Shown here in pieces: positions 44,359 to 56,312 of a stretch of 64,000 nt of DNA; position 1 is the first letter of the stretch; each line of letters opens with the position of its first letter. This stretch comes from Plantago major (Eukaryota; Streptophyta; Magnoliopsida; Lamiales; Plantaginaceae). The stretch is from positions 28,462,765 to 28,526,764 of the forward strand of contig CM048840.1 in assembly GCA_026545765.1 (NCBI GenBank), in the 5' to 3' direction. Below the pieces are notes generated by a model. That model searched no databases. It was not told the DNA's origin and was given only the letters and a program-made list of their open reading frames with translations. A program made the position numbers and the translations under genes.

Positions 44359-46225
44359 ATGTCAAGAAAAGCAACTTCTTAACACATCCTTTGATGTATA
44401 GGGGAGAATTCGAAAAGGTACCTTAATACTTTATCAATTCAAACCATAGTTCATAACGTGCAAAATTGTTATTTTAAATACCAGATGATTTGTGTTTACC
44501 TGTCATGGTAAAAAAACATTTCATCTATTTTGAATTTTATTTTTAGAAATAACAGGAATAGTCGGACTGCCGACCAAGCCTAGCCGACATAGTTGGTATG
44601 TCATTAGTGCATTACAGTAGATTAGTGCATTATAATCGGAGTGATACGTTCCATCTTTAACTGATTCTAACGACCACAATCCCTAAGATCTCGTTTTGAT
44701 TAGATATGATCGATTAATAATCTGAATAAAGTGCAAATGACATGGTTTGCATCTTACACACACTTTTCATTTTTCTCATGAAAGATTTCCAAGTCCACTA
44801 CCACCCTAAAGTAGCCAAGTTTTGGACTTAGTAAACAGAGGACTTAATATTAACACTTTAATGCCCTTAATCATGATTATAATTTCTCTTCACTTCATTA
44901 TAATTTCAGACTAGGCTTGTACCATGCTCCACATAACATGATATGGTATCTGTAGAGCAAAGAGAACACATCAATCTAATGATAAATAGCATGTGTAATA
45001 CCATTGATTTTATGAAAGTAGTTCAGTTTCACATAAGGAGAATTGAGCTTAGGACTTAAACTTGCAACCCCAAATCAGCTTATCATGTGAGTCTAACTTT
45101 TATTCTTCATATAAAAGTAGTGAATCAAGTTCTTACACACACGTTTACGTTTATGTGAAACTAGACAACCCAAGTAAGTAGGACTGGCTTCACTCTGTGG
45201 TGAACACTCCTTACAAACTCAATGTTAATTAGCAACATGCATTAGTTCGTCCATGTGGAGACTAGTTAAGATCCGTCGCATCTAATCATCGGTGATGATG
45301 CTAACATTGAGCCAATCACTAACCTTGTTCAACGGTATTGGTAGTGAATGTTCGCTTCTCATCGTGTCCAGTCATATATAGTTTATCCTGAAACCATTCG
45401 AGTGTAATTCATGTTCGATCACTCAGATCGTCGACTAGGATAAGCCAACCCACTAATATGGATGAAAAATACACTAACGACTTTATCCTCATATTTCAAT
45501 CCTAAGGATATTATATCGGTGTTGACTATTTAATGAACATCATCCTTGCAAAGTCTAATCCAACTGTATACATCCGATGCATACTAGACTTAAAGGCTAC
45601 ATGATACTCATTTGGACTTGTAGAGATTTGTCTAAGTGCTTAACTCATACAAATATGTAGATTAAAAACGAGCAATGAATTTGAATAATACAATATGTTT
45701 TATTTCAATTACCGAAATATGGTTGATTACAATCAAATTTACTTTATGGACATAACTCTACAAACAATAAGAACACATGTAGAACTCAATGACAGGCATC
45801 TACCGAAGTTAACTACTTATGTAACATTAGTTAGAATACACAGCGGTTACAAAATTCGAATTCGAATTTAGGCCAACTTTTTCATGGAACCTTAAAATTG
45901 ACATGACATCACTAAACCAGGCTTTCCGATTGTTTGGAACTTTTTCCAGACTACATCCTTTTCATCTTAAAGTTATGCACCAACTTGTCCATCTTAGGGT
46001 AATCCACACTAACAACAAGATCAAACGTTTTTGGTGCTACACTGCTACTTCTTAACTTTCTAAAACTATGTTATGACGGTTTTTCTTTGTAGAGATAATT
46101 TTCTCCAAGTGAGAGCCTTCAATAGATTTTGTGTAGTGAGATGAAGATAGAGTATGGGCAAGGGATTGATTAGCTTCCTACCAAAGAGAGAGGGTAACTC
46201 TTCCTTCTCTCTGTTCCCCTCCCCC
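44357..46225. other. Gene-free stretch, possibly with a degraded LTR
   Basis: About 44920-46200 has a base composition and style (ATACATCCGATGCATACTAG, GGCTACATGATACTCATTTG) that remind me of the long LTRs of plant copia elements. Without a second LTR, target duplication or internal domains this remains a guess. Confidence 0.3.
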
Positions 46226-46999
46226 TACGGGTGTACACGGGCGGTTACGGACGGTTACTTGCCAAAGTTCTAACCGACCCGCCTATAGCGGGTAGGCCAA
46301 ATCATTAACCGCAGCGGGTGGGATTTTCTATCAACCGCCGCGGGTCGGTTGACTACTTGAGGCGGACGGATTGGCGGTTTAACGCATCAAAACAAGGACA
46401 TATATGACGCATTAAAGAAAGAGACATTAGACTTCATAAGCTTAATAAACTAACCTGCAACAATAAGGGAAACATCAACATAATTCAAAGCTTTAATACA
46501 AGTAATTTAAGTACATAAATTCCAAATATAAGTCCATGAGTATTTAAATTATGAAGATCCTGACAAAAACTAAGATTGCAAACTAATGCCAAGAAGCAAA
46601 ACAATATTCCCTCGATCCTCTGATCCTTTGATGGAAAATGCTAAGCAATGTGAAAAAATAATAAGGAAGAAACAATTCAAAGCTAATAGATATGCAAATC
46701 CAATAAGACAGTGTACTAGAGAGATATGATGGAAAGAATTGAGCGAAAACTAGTGGAGTTGGGTTTTTTTAGTTTATATAGTACTATTAATCTATTATAT
46801 AAAAAAGAAATACATATATACATATATAGGCGGGCGGGTTGAGCGGGTAGGCGGTTTCCAACTGCCCACCCGCCTAAAGGCGGGTAACAATTTTTTTAAC
46901 CGCGGGCGGTTTTTGCAAAAAACGCTAACCGTCGACGGCGGGTAGTTGGAGGGCGAAATGGCGGGCGGGGCGGACGGTTATTTTTTATGTACACCCCTA
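46226..46999. mobile_element. hAT-type non-autonomous element
   Basis: Ends TACGGGTGTACA and TGTACACCCCTA form a 12-bp TIR with one mismatch. Subterminal zones are rich in GGGCGGTTA/TAACCG and GGCGGGT motifs. Flanks CCTCCCCC and CCACTCTC agree only partly, so the duplication is decayed or misread. The 774-bp element has no transposase. Confidence 0.78.
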
Positions 47000-47056
47000 C
47001 CACTCTCTTTTGTGTTTATAAATATGAAAAAAATGCCCCTCACCCTTTGCTTTGAA
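47000..47056. other. Short spacer between two TIR elements
   Basis: Only 57 bp separate the hAT-type element from the next TIR element. Confidence 0.6.
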
Positions 47057-47465
47057 GCTATGTTTTAAAATTCGGGTCTGACCGGCCGGTCGGACCGATA
47101 AACCGGTATTGAACGGCCCAAATAGGGCTAAAAAACCGGCCTTAAGTCGCTGCCCCCAAAACCGGGTTGGGCCGGTGACCCGGAACCGGGTTGGGCTGTC
47201 TTTTTTTTTTTTTTTTTTGGCAGCTAAACCCCGTCACGTGCGAATTTAGGAAGAAAAGTATTAAATAAAATATATTTAATTTATATAGTCCAAGAATAAA
47301 AAATACAGGCACAAAGGCTAGGGTATCTTTTTTTTTTTTCTAATCGTGAATGCAGGACTTTGTTTTTTTAAATTAATACATTTTATTAAAAAAACCTTAA
47401 AATCCCTTCCATTGAGAGGTACTAGTTAATTGTTATGTATATTTTCAGTTTTCCATTGGGTTTAC

Positions 47466-47514
<49 letters not shown>

Positions 47515-47610
47515 TAGCGTCATCTGGATTCTATCCGTTGAATCGGTCCGACCGATTGAACCTTTTTAAAGGGTGGCATACTCAACTCGATTAAACTTTT
47601 AAAACATAGC
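47057..47610. mobile_element. TIR element with TTTGAA flanks
   Basis: Starts GCTATGTTTTAAAA and ends TTTTAAAACATAGC, a perfect 14-bp TIR, with GGTCGGACC/GGTCCGACC further in. TTTGAA is present on both outer sides (47051-47056, 47611-47616). The middle has CCGGGTTGGGCCGG repeats and a TA microsatellite (47470-47510). The superfamily is not clear to me. Confidence 0.7.
47470..47510. repeat. (TA)n microsatellite
   Basis: About 20 uninterrupted TA units inside the TIR element. Confidence 0.98.
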
Positions 47611-47616
47611 TTTGAA

Positions 47617-48773
47617 TCCTAAAATACATCTCAAACCTCATCAAGTAGTAGTGGAGTAAAACTTTTGAAAATAATAACAATTTTTTTCTTACCCAGTGTC
47701 ATACGTACCCGCCCAATTCTTATTCTTTTAGTTTCCTACCGATATCAGCTATAAGATACTAATCCTTTTAGGCAATGTCAGATACTTATTTAGATTTGAT
47801 TTCTAGCTACTCTTTTTTTGACTTTATTAATAAAATTTTTGCTGTTTTAAAAAAAAAAAATTGTTCTAACTCAAGGCCTTTCTAAACTGAAAATCTCACA
47901 TACTTAGGAAAATTAGACATTACTCTTTCTCATTAGTGCTTTTTTCAGAAGAACGACTTCTGGCATTTAAATCCATTGCTACAGGTGAGTGGAAACCATT
48001 TGGAGATGATGTAGAGTCTAACAAAACCACAACTTAATACAAATTCCTTGCAATTTGAACCAACATCTATTGAAATATCACTGCATTTTAAAAACAGGTT
48101 ATGAAGTAGAGTTGTAATTCTCCCGCAATAGTAACATATGGCAAAGTCAAAATTACGGCCATAAAGAATTTGATGGAATATTTCGTTCCTTGTCGAACTC
48201 TAAAATTAATTGTGCACCGGTATCTATCTTCCCCTTCATTTTCAAACTCAAAAGCTTTGGGCCTTTAACGGTTTGCACATTTTGTCACTGCGTGCTTTTG
48301 ACTTGATGAGCATTCATTATCATTTTCTTTTTCGATTTTGACCCAATGACCCAAAAACGTCCTTACTTTTAGAATTCCTGTTTACCATTTCTCAACGATA
48401 ACAATTCTGGATATACAACCTTTTTCATTTTGTTTACCGTTAAAGCTCAAATAGCGGATACATTATTCCATTATTTCATAGACCGGATTTACGATAATTT
48501 TTTTTCTTTTTGAGATGAAAGCTCACATATTGAATCAAATAGAAGGAATTACATCAGGATTGATAAAAGGCAAGCTAGAGCCTCCACAAGTATCAGAATA
48601 AAAATGCTAGGGTTTATGATAATTTGTAGACCTTATAGTTTAGAATAACTCACATCATTTAAAAAATGAGTCTAAATGAATTTAAAATATTTATTTCAAA
48701 GTAGAGTATGTGGTTTATTCCCAACCACAAGGTTTAATACAACCGGTGTATTACAATATATTACAATATTTAT
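47617..48773. other. Gene-free stretch
   Basis: AT-rich DNA; no gene or element end recognised. Confidence 0.45.
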
Positions 48774-49215
48774 ATAAGTGGACAACTATCGGAGTTGGGC
48801 AATTGAGTACTTAATTTAAGTTAAATTGAACTCATTTGTAATATATATGTAGATATGACTTTAATTACAAAAAAACAACATGTTTTTTATTATTAAATTA
48901 CAAGCCCTAACTCATCCCTAACAAAATAAGTTTATCATTAAAAAAACTCAATGTGTCTTTTCCGATTAAATTCCGAGAACCTAATTCAACCACAAAAAAA
49001 TCAATTTATCTTTAAAAAACAAAGACCACCAATCTTCCTTCATGTTCTTCAATTAAATTAAACAATATCAATTTGCACTAATTAACTCACCTAATTCAAT
49101 TTGGAAAAAAACAATCAATTATCAGAAATAATGATATTATTTATTTTCGTATACTTAGTACATTATTTTTAACTAGGTGCCATAATAACACGCGTAGCGT
49201 TTTCTCATATTCTAG
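48774..49215 (+). mobile_element. Helitron-like non-autonomous element, copy A
   Basis: Starts near TATAAGTGGACAACTATCGG and ends in the hairpin AACACGC-GTA-GCGTTTT followed by CTCATATTCTAG and then T, which fits the Helitron 3' rule (hairpin, about 10 nt, CTRR, insertion before T). No coding capacity. Copy B follows at once. Confidence 0.65.
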
Positions 49216-49671
49216 TATATAAGTGGACAACTATTGAAGTTGTGCAATTGAGTACTTAATTTAAGTTAAATTGGACTGATTTATAATAAATATGTAAATT
49301 AGACTTTATTTACAAAAAACAATCAGTTTAATCCAATTAAATTACAAGCCTAATGCAACCCAACCAATCAATTCATCATTAAAAAAATGAATATGTATTC
49401 TCCAATTAAATTTCAAGCCATAATTCAACCCACCAAATCAATTCATCGTAAAAAAACAAAGATAATCAATCTTTCTTCTCCATCTTCTCCAATTGAATTA
49501 AAACATACAAATTCGCACTAACCTAAACCCTAATTCAACTCGAAAAAAAATGACAATTCATTATCAGAAACAACGATATTACTTATATTTAATCAATTAT
49601 TTATAAGTAAACTAGCATTTAAGTAACACATTACATGTGTTAAGAGTTTTTATATAAAAAGAGAATATGTG

Positions 49672-50415
49672 TAAAGATTTTCTGCTTGGAACTGGAGAAT
49701 GGGATCTCATTATGGATTCTACTACTTTTGATCAGCGGAAAACATATGGCCTTATCAGACCTGCTGTACCATCTGTACATTGGAAGGAATTGGTGCTTAA
49801 TAATAGAGCCACTCCCCGGGCTAAATTTTGCCTTTGGCTAGCTCTTTGGTCACGACTAGCGACCAAGGATAGGCTACAGAAGTTCCATATTCAAGTGGAT
49901 GAGCTTTGTGTTTTCTGTCAGGCTGCCAATGAGAACCATGATCATCTTTTCTTCAGTCGTCCTATTATTTGGGGAGTTTGGGCCTCCTTGTTACGATGGT
50001 ATGGTTTACCTTCTTTCACAGGTTCTTGGAATGATATCATACTGCAGCTTTGTTTGAAAGTTAAAGGGAAATCTCCTCGGAACAGGTTCTTTAAGGCCTT
50101 AGTTACTGAGTTGATCTATGTTATTTGGTTGGAGAGGAATGCGCGTATTTTCCAGGACACTTCTAAAACTGAGAATCAGATTTTTCGTAGTGTGATACAG
50201 AGAGCTGTTGGTCGTTGTTCAAGTGACAAAAAGCTACTTGCTGTTTGCCGTTCTCTCCCTTTGATGCCTACTGTGTAGGTTTTGTCTGTTAGTTTAGTTT
50301 TGTTTGTGTTTTGTTACTTGGCTTTTAAAGCTGTTTGTATCTATAGTTGAGACGATGTACTTATTTTGCCCACTGGAATGAAATTATTTTTGTTCCAAAA
50401 AAAAAAAACAAAAAA
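49672..50415 (+). mobile_element. 5'-truncated LINE insertion with exact target duplication
   Basis: AGAATATGTG is present at 49662-49671 and again at 50416-50425, directly after the poly(A). The body is only the 3' end of a LINE (zf-RVT region, 3'-UTR ending TTTTTGTTCC, A-run), which is the hallmark of target-primed reverse transcription with early 5' truncation. Confidence 0.93.
49673..50278 (+). pseudogene. LINE ORF2 C-terminal fragment (zf-RVT)
   Basis: The open frame of about 200 codons holds the zf-RVT domain: WKELVLNNRATPRAKFCLWL, ALWSRLATKDRL, then CVFCQAANENHDHLFFSRP, and ALVTELIYVIWLERNARIFQ near the end. It lacks the endonuclease and polymerase, so it is inert. The only Met in front lies in the target duplication and is not a real start. 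It belongs to a different LINE lineage from the element at 37926-41612; the shared RLATKDRL motif is a family feature. The final Cys of the zinc motif appears to be replaced (FFSRP where FFxC is usual). Confidence 0.9.
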
Positions 50416-50624
50416 AGAATATGTGATTGAAGAAAGAGAAAACATTTAAAAAATAATAAATAAAAGGGAGACCTTACGCCATGGGATTCGAACCCTGCAC
50501 CTCTACGGCTCTACTTAAACAGTGACACATGTACGTATTAGATTCAAATTGAATAAATAAGATCAACGGATGGGATTTAAATTGAATTACAAATTTAGTG
50601 TGAACTTGTGAATTATTATACTAA

Positions 50625-50625
<1 letters not shown>

Positions 50626-50664
<39 letters not shown>
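50626..50664. repeat. (TAA)n microsatellite
   Basis: About 12-13 TAA units inside the right part of the Helitron-like copy. Confidence 0.97.
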
Positions 50665-50665
<1 letters not shown>

Positions 50666-50718
50666 TACTTTGAAAATGACACAATAACACACGTACGTAG
50701 CGTGTTATCATGTTATAG

Positions 50719-50999
50719 TATATAATAATTTTCCTTACGTAAGTAATATCAATTTCACTACTCCTTTCACTCTATACGTAATTGCTAAGTGGACTCGATC
50801 TTTAATAATCAAAATATGAAAATCACACTTAATTTTGATTTTGATTAAATGGTTGTTCGTATAGGACCACTAGACTAGAATCGCTAGTCCAAGTACTGTC
50901 TCTCCACTGAACCTACCCAATTCTGGTGAATTGCAATATTGGTTTGTTAAGTGATATACCTTTTCGATTTTGGTCCTAAGTATCTTTTGATTCCAGAAA
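50719..50999. other. Gene-free stretch
   Basis: Nothing recognised. Confidence 0.45.
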
Positions 51000-51790
51000 T
51001 TGGTTCTGAGGACCGTATAAATATACGTATGCCACTGAAAGTTTACAAATAAACTCCAAAAGTTTCAACTCCTTATAAATAAATCTCAAAATATTTTAGA
51101 ATTCAAATTTCACCCCTCCACCTTCCCTCCACCACTTTCATGCCACCACCACCACCACCACCTTGGCCTCCCACCACCTCCATTCATCTCCAACCAACTC
51201 CATCAAAATCCGATTTGATAATTTTATAAATCTTAATTTTTTTTTTTTTTAATAATCTTCCATGGAAGCTCCTTGAAGGAGCTTCCATGGAAGCCGTGGC
51301 AGGAACTCAAGTTGAGCTTCCTGCCATGCCGGAGCTTCCACGGGAAGCTCCAGATCGGAGCTTCCATTCTTGAAGCTTCCATGGAAGAAAGAAGAAAAGA
51401 AGTAGAAAGATTTGAATTGGTTCCTCCATGATTTGAGTTGTTCAATTGATACTTCCATTGATAATACATTGAAAATGAAATGAATTGGGAATAATGAAGA
51501 AGAAGGAAGTAAATTGGAGAAAAAAGTGAATTGGGGAAGAATGAAATTAATTAGGGTTCTTATTAATTCATTTGGGAAAGAAGGAAGTACTTTTTTTGTT
51601 TACTACTTTTTTTATTTTTTAAAAATTAAAAAAATAATTATTATTATACGGTCAACATATGTATTTTAGGGCCAACATACGTATTTGGGGCTATTTTGAA
51701 CTATTTAAAATTATTTTGGGGTAACTTTGTAAAACATAGAAATTTTGAGTCAAATGTGTAATAAGAAAGGGTCAAAGGAAAAGGAGGACT
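51000..51790. repeat. Repeat family P, copy 2 (inverted relative to copy 1)
   Basis: The core at 51257-51386 has repeated GAGCTTCCATGGAAGCC, CTTCCATGGAAG and GAGCTTCCACGGGAAGCTCC-type units. The right flank TTTGAGTCAAATGTGTAATAAG matches, inverted, the left flank of copy 1; the string is interrupted by small differences. The left part carries CCACCACCACC runs (about 51120-51175). Open frames over the core read Trp/Ser/Met-rich peptides produced by the repeat. Confidence 0.6.
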
Positions 51791-54044
51791 AAAATCGCAA
51801 CTGCAACATTTCGAAATTCGGACCTGGTCGTCCTATTAGGGCATATTTCGCAGTATGGGAACCGTAGGGACTGTAATCGCAAAGGATTGTCACTTAAGGG
51901 ACCAATATTGCAATTGACTCTACCCAATTCCAGATTTTCCATTGACAACTTGAACATTAATCCAATGGTTAACTGCTAATTCCCATCGCACTTTAAATCG
52001 ATCTAACATACATATTACCTTCGAAAATAATTTCCCAAGTTACAGGGTAACTTTTTCGCTAGACCACTAATGGATTTCCTCGTTATCTTGATTCTGAATG
52101 ACTGGAAATTAGAACCCTAGCTGACCAATGGTACACCCAACATATATTATGTTAGATGGTGTAATGATAGTTACACCCTTAATATCTATAAAAAAATCTT
52201 AATTATTGATAATCGATATTCCAAAATTGGAGCTGGAAAAGTGTGTGCTTTAAGACGATGGTGTACAAACTAGAAAGTGTCCGTTATGTGAAAAGTTGTG
52301 CGGCTCAAAATGTCTTTGAGATAAATATCTCACCTCATTCCAACTTTAACTTTGAGCCAATTTAACATGAGTTCCGTCAAAAACTGGTTCTCTCATGTTA
52401 AAATAATTAAGCTCAAATTAAACATATGTCCACTTGAATCTGAATTGTTGGGTGTAAAAAGATAGTAGTACGTACTGGAATTAAAAGTCGTCCCAGAAAA
52501 AAAGGTCGACGCTCTATGGAATGCTCGATTATACGCTGAATTTATTGCATTGGTGTGTAAGGACTATCTAGCTCGCACTTAAGAAATGGAGAAAACGCTG
52601 GAGAATGAAGCAAGAATTGCTGCATTATATTCTCTAATGGTTTATCATTCAAATGCTTATAAACAGATCTTGGACCAACGTTGCTTACTTGCATCCAACA
52701 CAGCCATGATGAGCAATTAATACGACTTCTTTTGTGGGTTGAGAAAAATACCTCCAAATCTAATCATCAGTTTATTACTCCTACCAAACAACACTGTCCT
52801 TCCTGTCCATAAGTTAGTTGACTTTCGAGTTTACCCTCCACATTCGGTTTTTTGGAACTTCTCTAAAAAAGTGTCAAATGTCAAATACTTTTACAAGAAG
52901 TTTTTGTGATCGGTATAACCACCCCAAAAGTTCATTGTTTGACACTGGATCAAGGTTATTTCTTCCAAAATGCATCATCATCGTGGTTACGGTTGTGGTC
53001 TGAGTAGGTACCTGTAACAAGGTTAATTTTACCGACTGTCAGACCGGAGTTGAATCTAACATATACTTATAAACAAAAGAATAATATATTGAGAGTGAAC
53101 TAAATAGTCGATTATATGTGTACATTTGTATGTAAACCTAGTATATATAAGAAAACGGTGTTAGGGTAATATGATTGAGCAATCTGCAAATGGGTCTAGG
53201 TCTTACTAGTAAGCTTTATGGACTTGATCTTCAATTAACTCGGCTTTGTCCTCTTTATAGTAAATCCAATACGTCGTACGTGATATATATTTTACCGCAT
53301 CACTATCAATGGTTTCTTTGAATGGACCCCTAAGTGATTACTTTAAAGTTCGTTTTTATATATTGATGATCGTTTAATACCACACAATGCAGAAAAATTA
53401 ACGAATTTGAGTAATGCACAAGTCTTGACAAATCATCACATGATACTGGAAACATAATGTATAAAATTAAGATAAATGCAAATATGCAATGAAGTGAGCT
53501 GCGATTGTTATGCAAATGGTGAGTTTGATCTTCCATGTACGTACAATAAGCAAATTGAGGCCTCCAACCTGCCATTTAACCCCTCCATACCACTAAAGGC
53601 CAGTCCTTGCAAAGATTCTATTTCTATCGAAAAAATTGAAAAATTTATGAATAAAAAAGATTTCTTTTTGCAATTCTAGTCTTTCCACTTCTGTTCGTTC
53701 CTATTCTACTTTCTCGGAAAATAAGGGAGGTCGGCATTACCCAAATAAAAGATTTCTTCGTTCTTGATAGTTATTTACTTAATCGGTGAATAGGAAGATA
53801 CTTTGGATCAAAATCTAGGCGAGTACTTCTTACGAATTTCTACCAACTTAAAGCCCCGATTCGAATTACTTTGGTAGAAATGTCCTCTTGGAAAGGTTAT
53901 CTAATCTCCATTACTAATCCTTTGTGTATCTTAGTCCTCCTAACCACCATTACTAATCCTTTGTGTATCTTAGTCCTCCTAACCATCCACTCATTTTTTG
54001 AATCTTCCAGTAGGTTAATACTAATACCTCCATGGTAATAGATA
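51791..54044. other. Gene-free stretch
   Basis: No recognisable gene. A direct duplication of about 38 bp (CCATTACTAATCCTTTGTGT and onward) occupies about 53908-53985. Otherwise AT-rich, no TIR or LTR ends found. Confidence 0.5.
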
Positions 54045-54188
54045 GATCAACCCCCGGGGGTTTTCCACCGCCTCGCATGGAAACTCCTTTCCAACAAGCT
54101 CAGCGATACAACGAGTACCCCGAAAACTTGTGTTAACAAACCAAACGACTAAACCCCGAAACTTATGTAAAAACCCTGGGGGTTGATC
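54045..54188. repeat. Foldback fragment with an inverted piece of the gypsy gag
   Basis: Outer ends GATCAACCCCCGGGGG (54045) and the complement of CCCTGGGGGTTGATC (ending 54188) are inverted repeats. Between them, 54062-54133 is an inverted, slightly diverged copy of 54396-54466 from the gag gene next door (ETPFQQAQRYNEYPENL in the plus frame). Confidence 0.65.
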
Positions 54189-54248
54189 TTTTGTACATGT
54201 TCCATTTAAGGGATGGGAAGATGAAGTTGAAACGGACCAAAATGCATG

Positions 54249-56259
54249 TTAGTCCCCTCTCATAGCGGGGGGACCGTAGGCTCTGTCATTGTTCCTTAGG
54301 TTTTGAGCGGTTCTTTCCCTGGCGTTCCTACTATCTCCTCCAGTCGGACCCCCTGCTATAGTGTTGATAACCCCGCTATAGGGACGGTTTTCCATCTCTA
54401 AGTTTTCGGGGTACTCTTTGTATTGCTGAGCTTGTTGGAAAGGAGTTTCCGTGGGAGGCGGTGGTAAGGACCCTGTCGTAGTTTCCAAATCACGCTCTGC
54501 TCTCCTCCGTTCATTCCTTTGGTGGCGGGAGGGTTCTTCCTCATAGACTAGTTCTTTCAGCTTGCCACTTCTTATCAGACTTTCAATCTCAGTTTTCAAT
54601 TGAACACAAGCTTCAGTGGAATGGCCTTTATGCTTATGGAATATGCAGTATTCTTTAGAAACCCTACTTTTTTGCTACTCCTTGTTGGTTTGGGCCATTG
54701 AACATCCAAATTCTTTTCAACAATAGAGGCCAAGATGTCGGATCTAGGTCTATCGAAGCGAGTGTACTCCGCGTATCTCCTGGGAGGGGTTCTCTCCCTA
54801 CGAAATTCTCTCTTATCCTTGAAATCCTTTCTTTGCTCAAAATTTTCAGGACGAGGCGCGGGATCTTGTCTCATCAGCTCTTTTCTTTTCTTAGTCCCGG
54901 CTCTTACTGGAACGTTTCTTCGATACTCTTCACCATACAAGACTCCCTCACAAATATCCTCCAGATACTTTTCGGTTGTGATTTCTTCGTTGGAGAGCTT
55001 CTTTCTGAGATCATCATTGTAGGTGTTAGCATACAGGTGTCGGACCCATTCTTTGATGCTATGAGCTTCAACCTGGCGTACTTCAGCATTGCGATCGAGG
55101 AAGGTCCTAAGATCCTCGTTCTCCTTCTGAATGACGTCCGCCAAATGCTCTACCGATCTCTTCCTCTTTTTTGCTTTCTCAAATCTTTTCAGAAAAAGAG
55201 AGGTGATATCTGCATAGCTTTTGATGGAGCCATTGGGTAGGGCAGTCCACCAATCCATAGCTTCTCCGAAAAGAGTGGTTGAGAAGGTGAGAGCCGTCAC
55301 ATTGTCATTCAAGCCGTTGGATTCCATCTTACTCTCATAACAGGTTAGATGGCCAACAGGACAAGTATCCCCATAGTAATGTTCAAGGTTGGGGATGTTA
55401 GAATCAAGACGTTTTCTCTCCCTCCTTATCGCGTCACACAAGGGGTTTGGAGCTCTTGTCATCACCTTTTCATGAGCTTTCTCTAATTTGCCCAGACTGG
55501 CAATCTGAGTCTCCAAGGCATTCTGTTGAATATAGATCTGTTCCGTAGTGAGCCTCTCACCCGTTCTAGGATTAATGGCTACGTCAGGAGGGAGATCATC
55601 AACTGGGAATGCAGGAGTACTTTCTGCCACATGGTCCCTTGCTCTTGTTTGAAGAGCCGGATGGCGACTAGTACTAGCTTCATCCATTCTGGGTCTTACT
55701 GGGCTCCTCTCTCGATGTTCTTGAGATGCAGCAACTCTCCTATTGAGGAGGTTTCACAGATCCTCTGGTTGGGCCGGCTCATCTATCCTTTCCAGAACTG
55801 GATGATGCTCATTTCTTGATTGAGCGGGTTCAGTTTCCTAGGAACAACCAAGGGCAGAGTGGGCTGGACATTGTTAGAACCAAAACATCCCTGGATGGTG
55901 GTGAGTAAGAGGCCGAACTGGTTCTCACTCATTCCAAACTCACTGGGATGCACGATCTGACCGTTTGGAAGAGTTAAGTTTCTTCCTGGTGGAGGACCGT
56001 GTGTTCCTGCCGGAGGAAACTGTCCTCCTAAGTCTTGGACTGCCACACCAAATCCTTGAACTCTCGCGGGCGGGTCAGCGACTCTTTCTTCCTCTGAGGA
56101 AACACTGGCAGTATGTCCATCGCTTGGATACTCATTTGTGTTCCTTGATGTGCCTCTAGCCTTTCGCCCTCTCCTAGTGGGAGGTCTCCCTTTTTGCCTT
56201 GGAGCTGGAGTTCCTACCGCAGTAGTAGCGGTTCTCGCTGATCTTCTTGTTCTTGCCAT
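54249..56259 (-). pseudogene. Ty3/gypsy Gag polyprotein, frameshifted
   Basis: Structural protein of an LTR retrotransposon on the minus strand. It starts at 56259 (MARTRRSARTATTAVGTPAP), 54 bp inside the primer-binding-site side of the LTR boundary. The first frame runs to 55783, the second covers 55687-54596, the third 54599-54249, so at least two frameshifts separate them. The middle frame holds the retrotransposon gag domain (TALTFSTTLFGEAMDWWTAL, FLKRFEKAKKRKRSVEHLAD, KENEDLRTFLDRN). The third has KTEIESLIRSGKLKELV and VINTIAGGPTGGDS, a linker typical just before the protease in plant gypsy elements. Nothing of protease or pol follows; the element is cut at about 54249. Confidence 0.92.
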
Positions 56260-56298
56260 TGCTTATAGAGCTATGAAACTTTTTGTAAAGTTTCCCAC

Positions 56299-56312
56299 AG
56301 ACGACGCCAAAA
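56299..56312 (-). promoter_or_regulatory. Primer-binding site of the gypsy element
   Basis: On the minus strand TTTTGGCGTCGTCTGTGGGA directly follows the LTR end CAACA. It resembles the TGGCGCCGTCTGTGGGAA-type site of plant Ty3/gypsy (Tat-like) elements. Confidence 0.65.

Larger units (their letters stand above)
49216..50718 (+). mobile_element. Helitron-like copies B and C, interrupted by a LINE
   Basis: From 49216 the start TATATAAGTGGACAACTATTG repeats copy A. Copy B ends near 49652 with a hairpin AACACA-TTACA-TGTGTT and a degenerate tail. A further stretch, split by the LINE at 49672-50415, ends near 50718 with hairpin AACACAC...GCGTGTT and TTATAG then T. So three Helitron-like 3' termini follow one another in the same orientation. 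Confidence 0.55.

Noticed and set aside
50480-50510. tRNA-like GGGATTCGAACCC string on the plus strand
   Set aside because: No cloverleaf can be formed; lies in the Helitron-like copy.
54698-55240. 180-codon plus-strand frame opposite gag
   Set aside because: Antisense shadow of the gag domain; no family resemblance.
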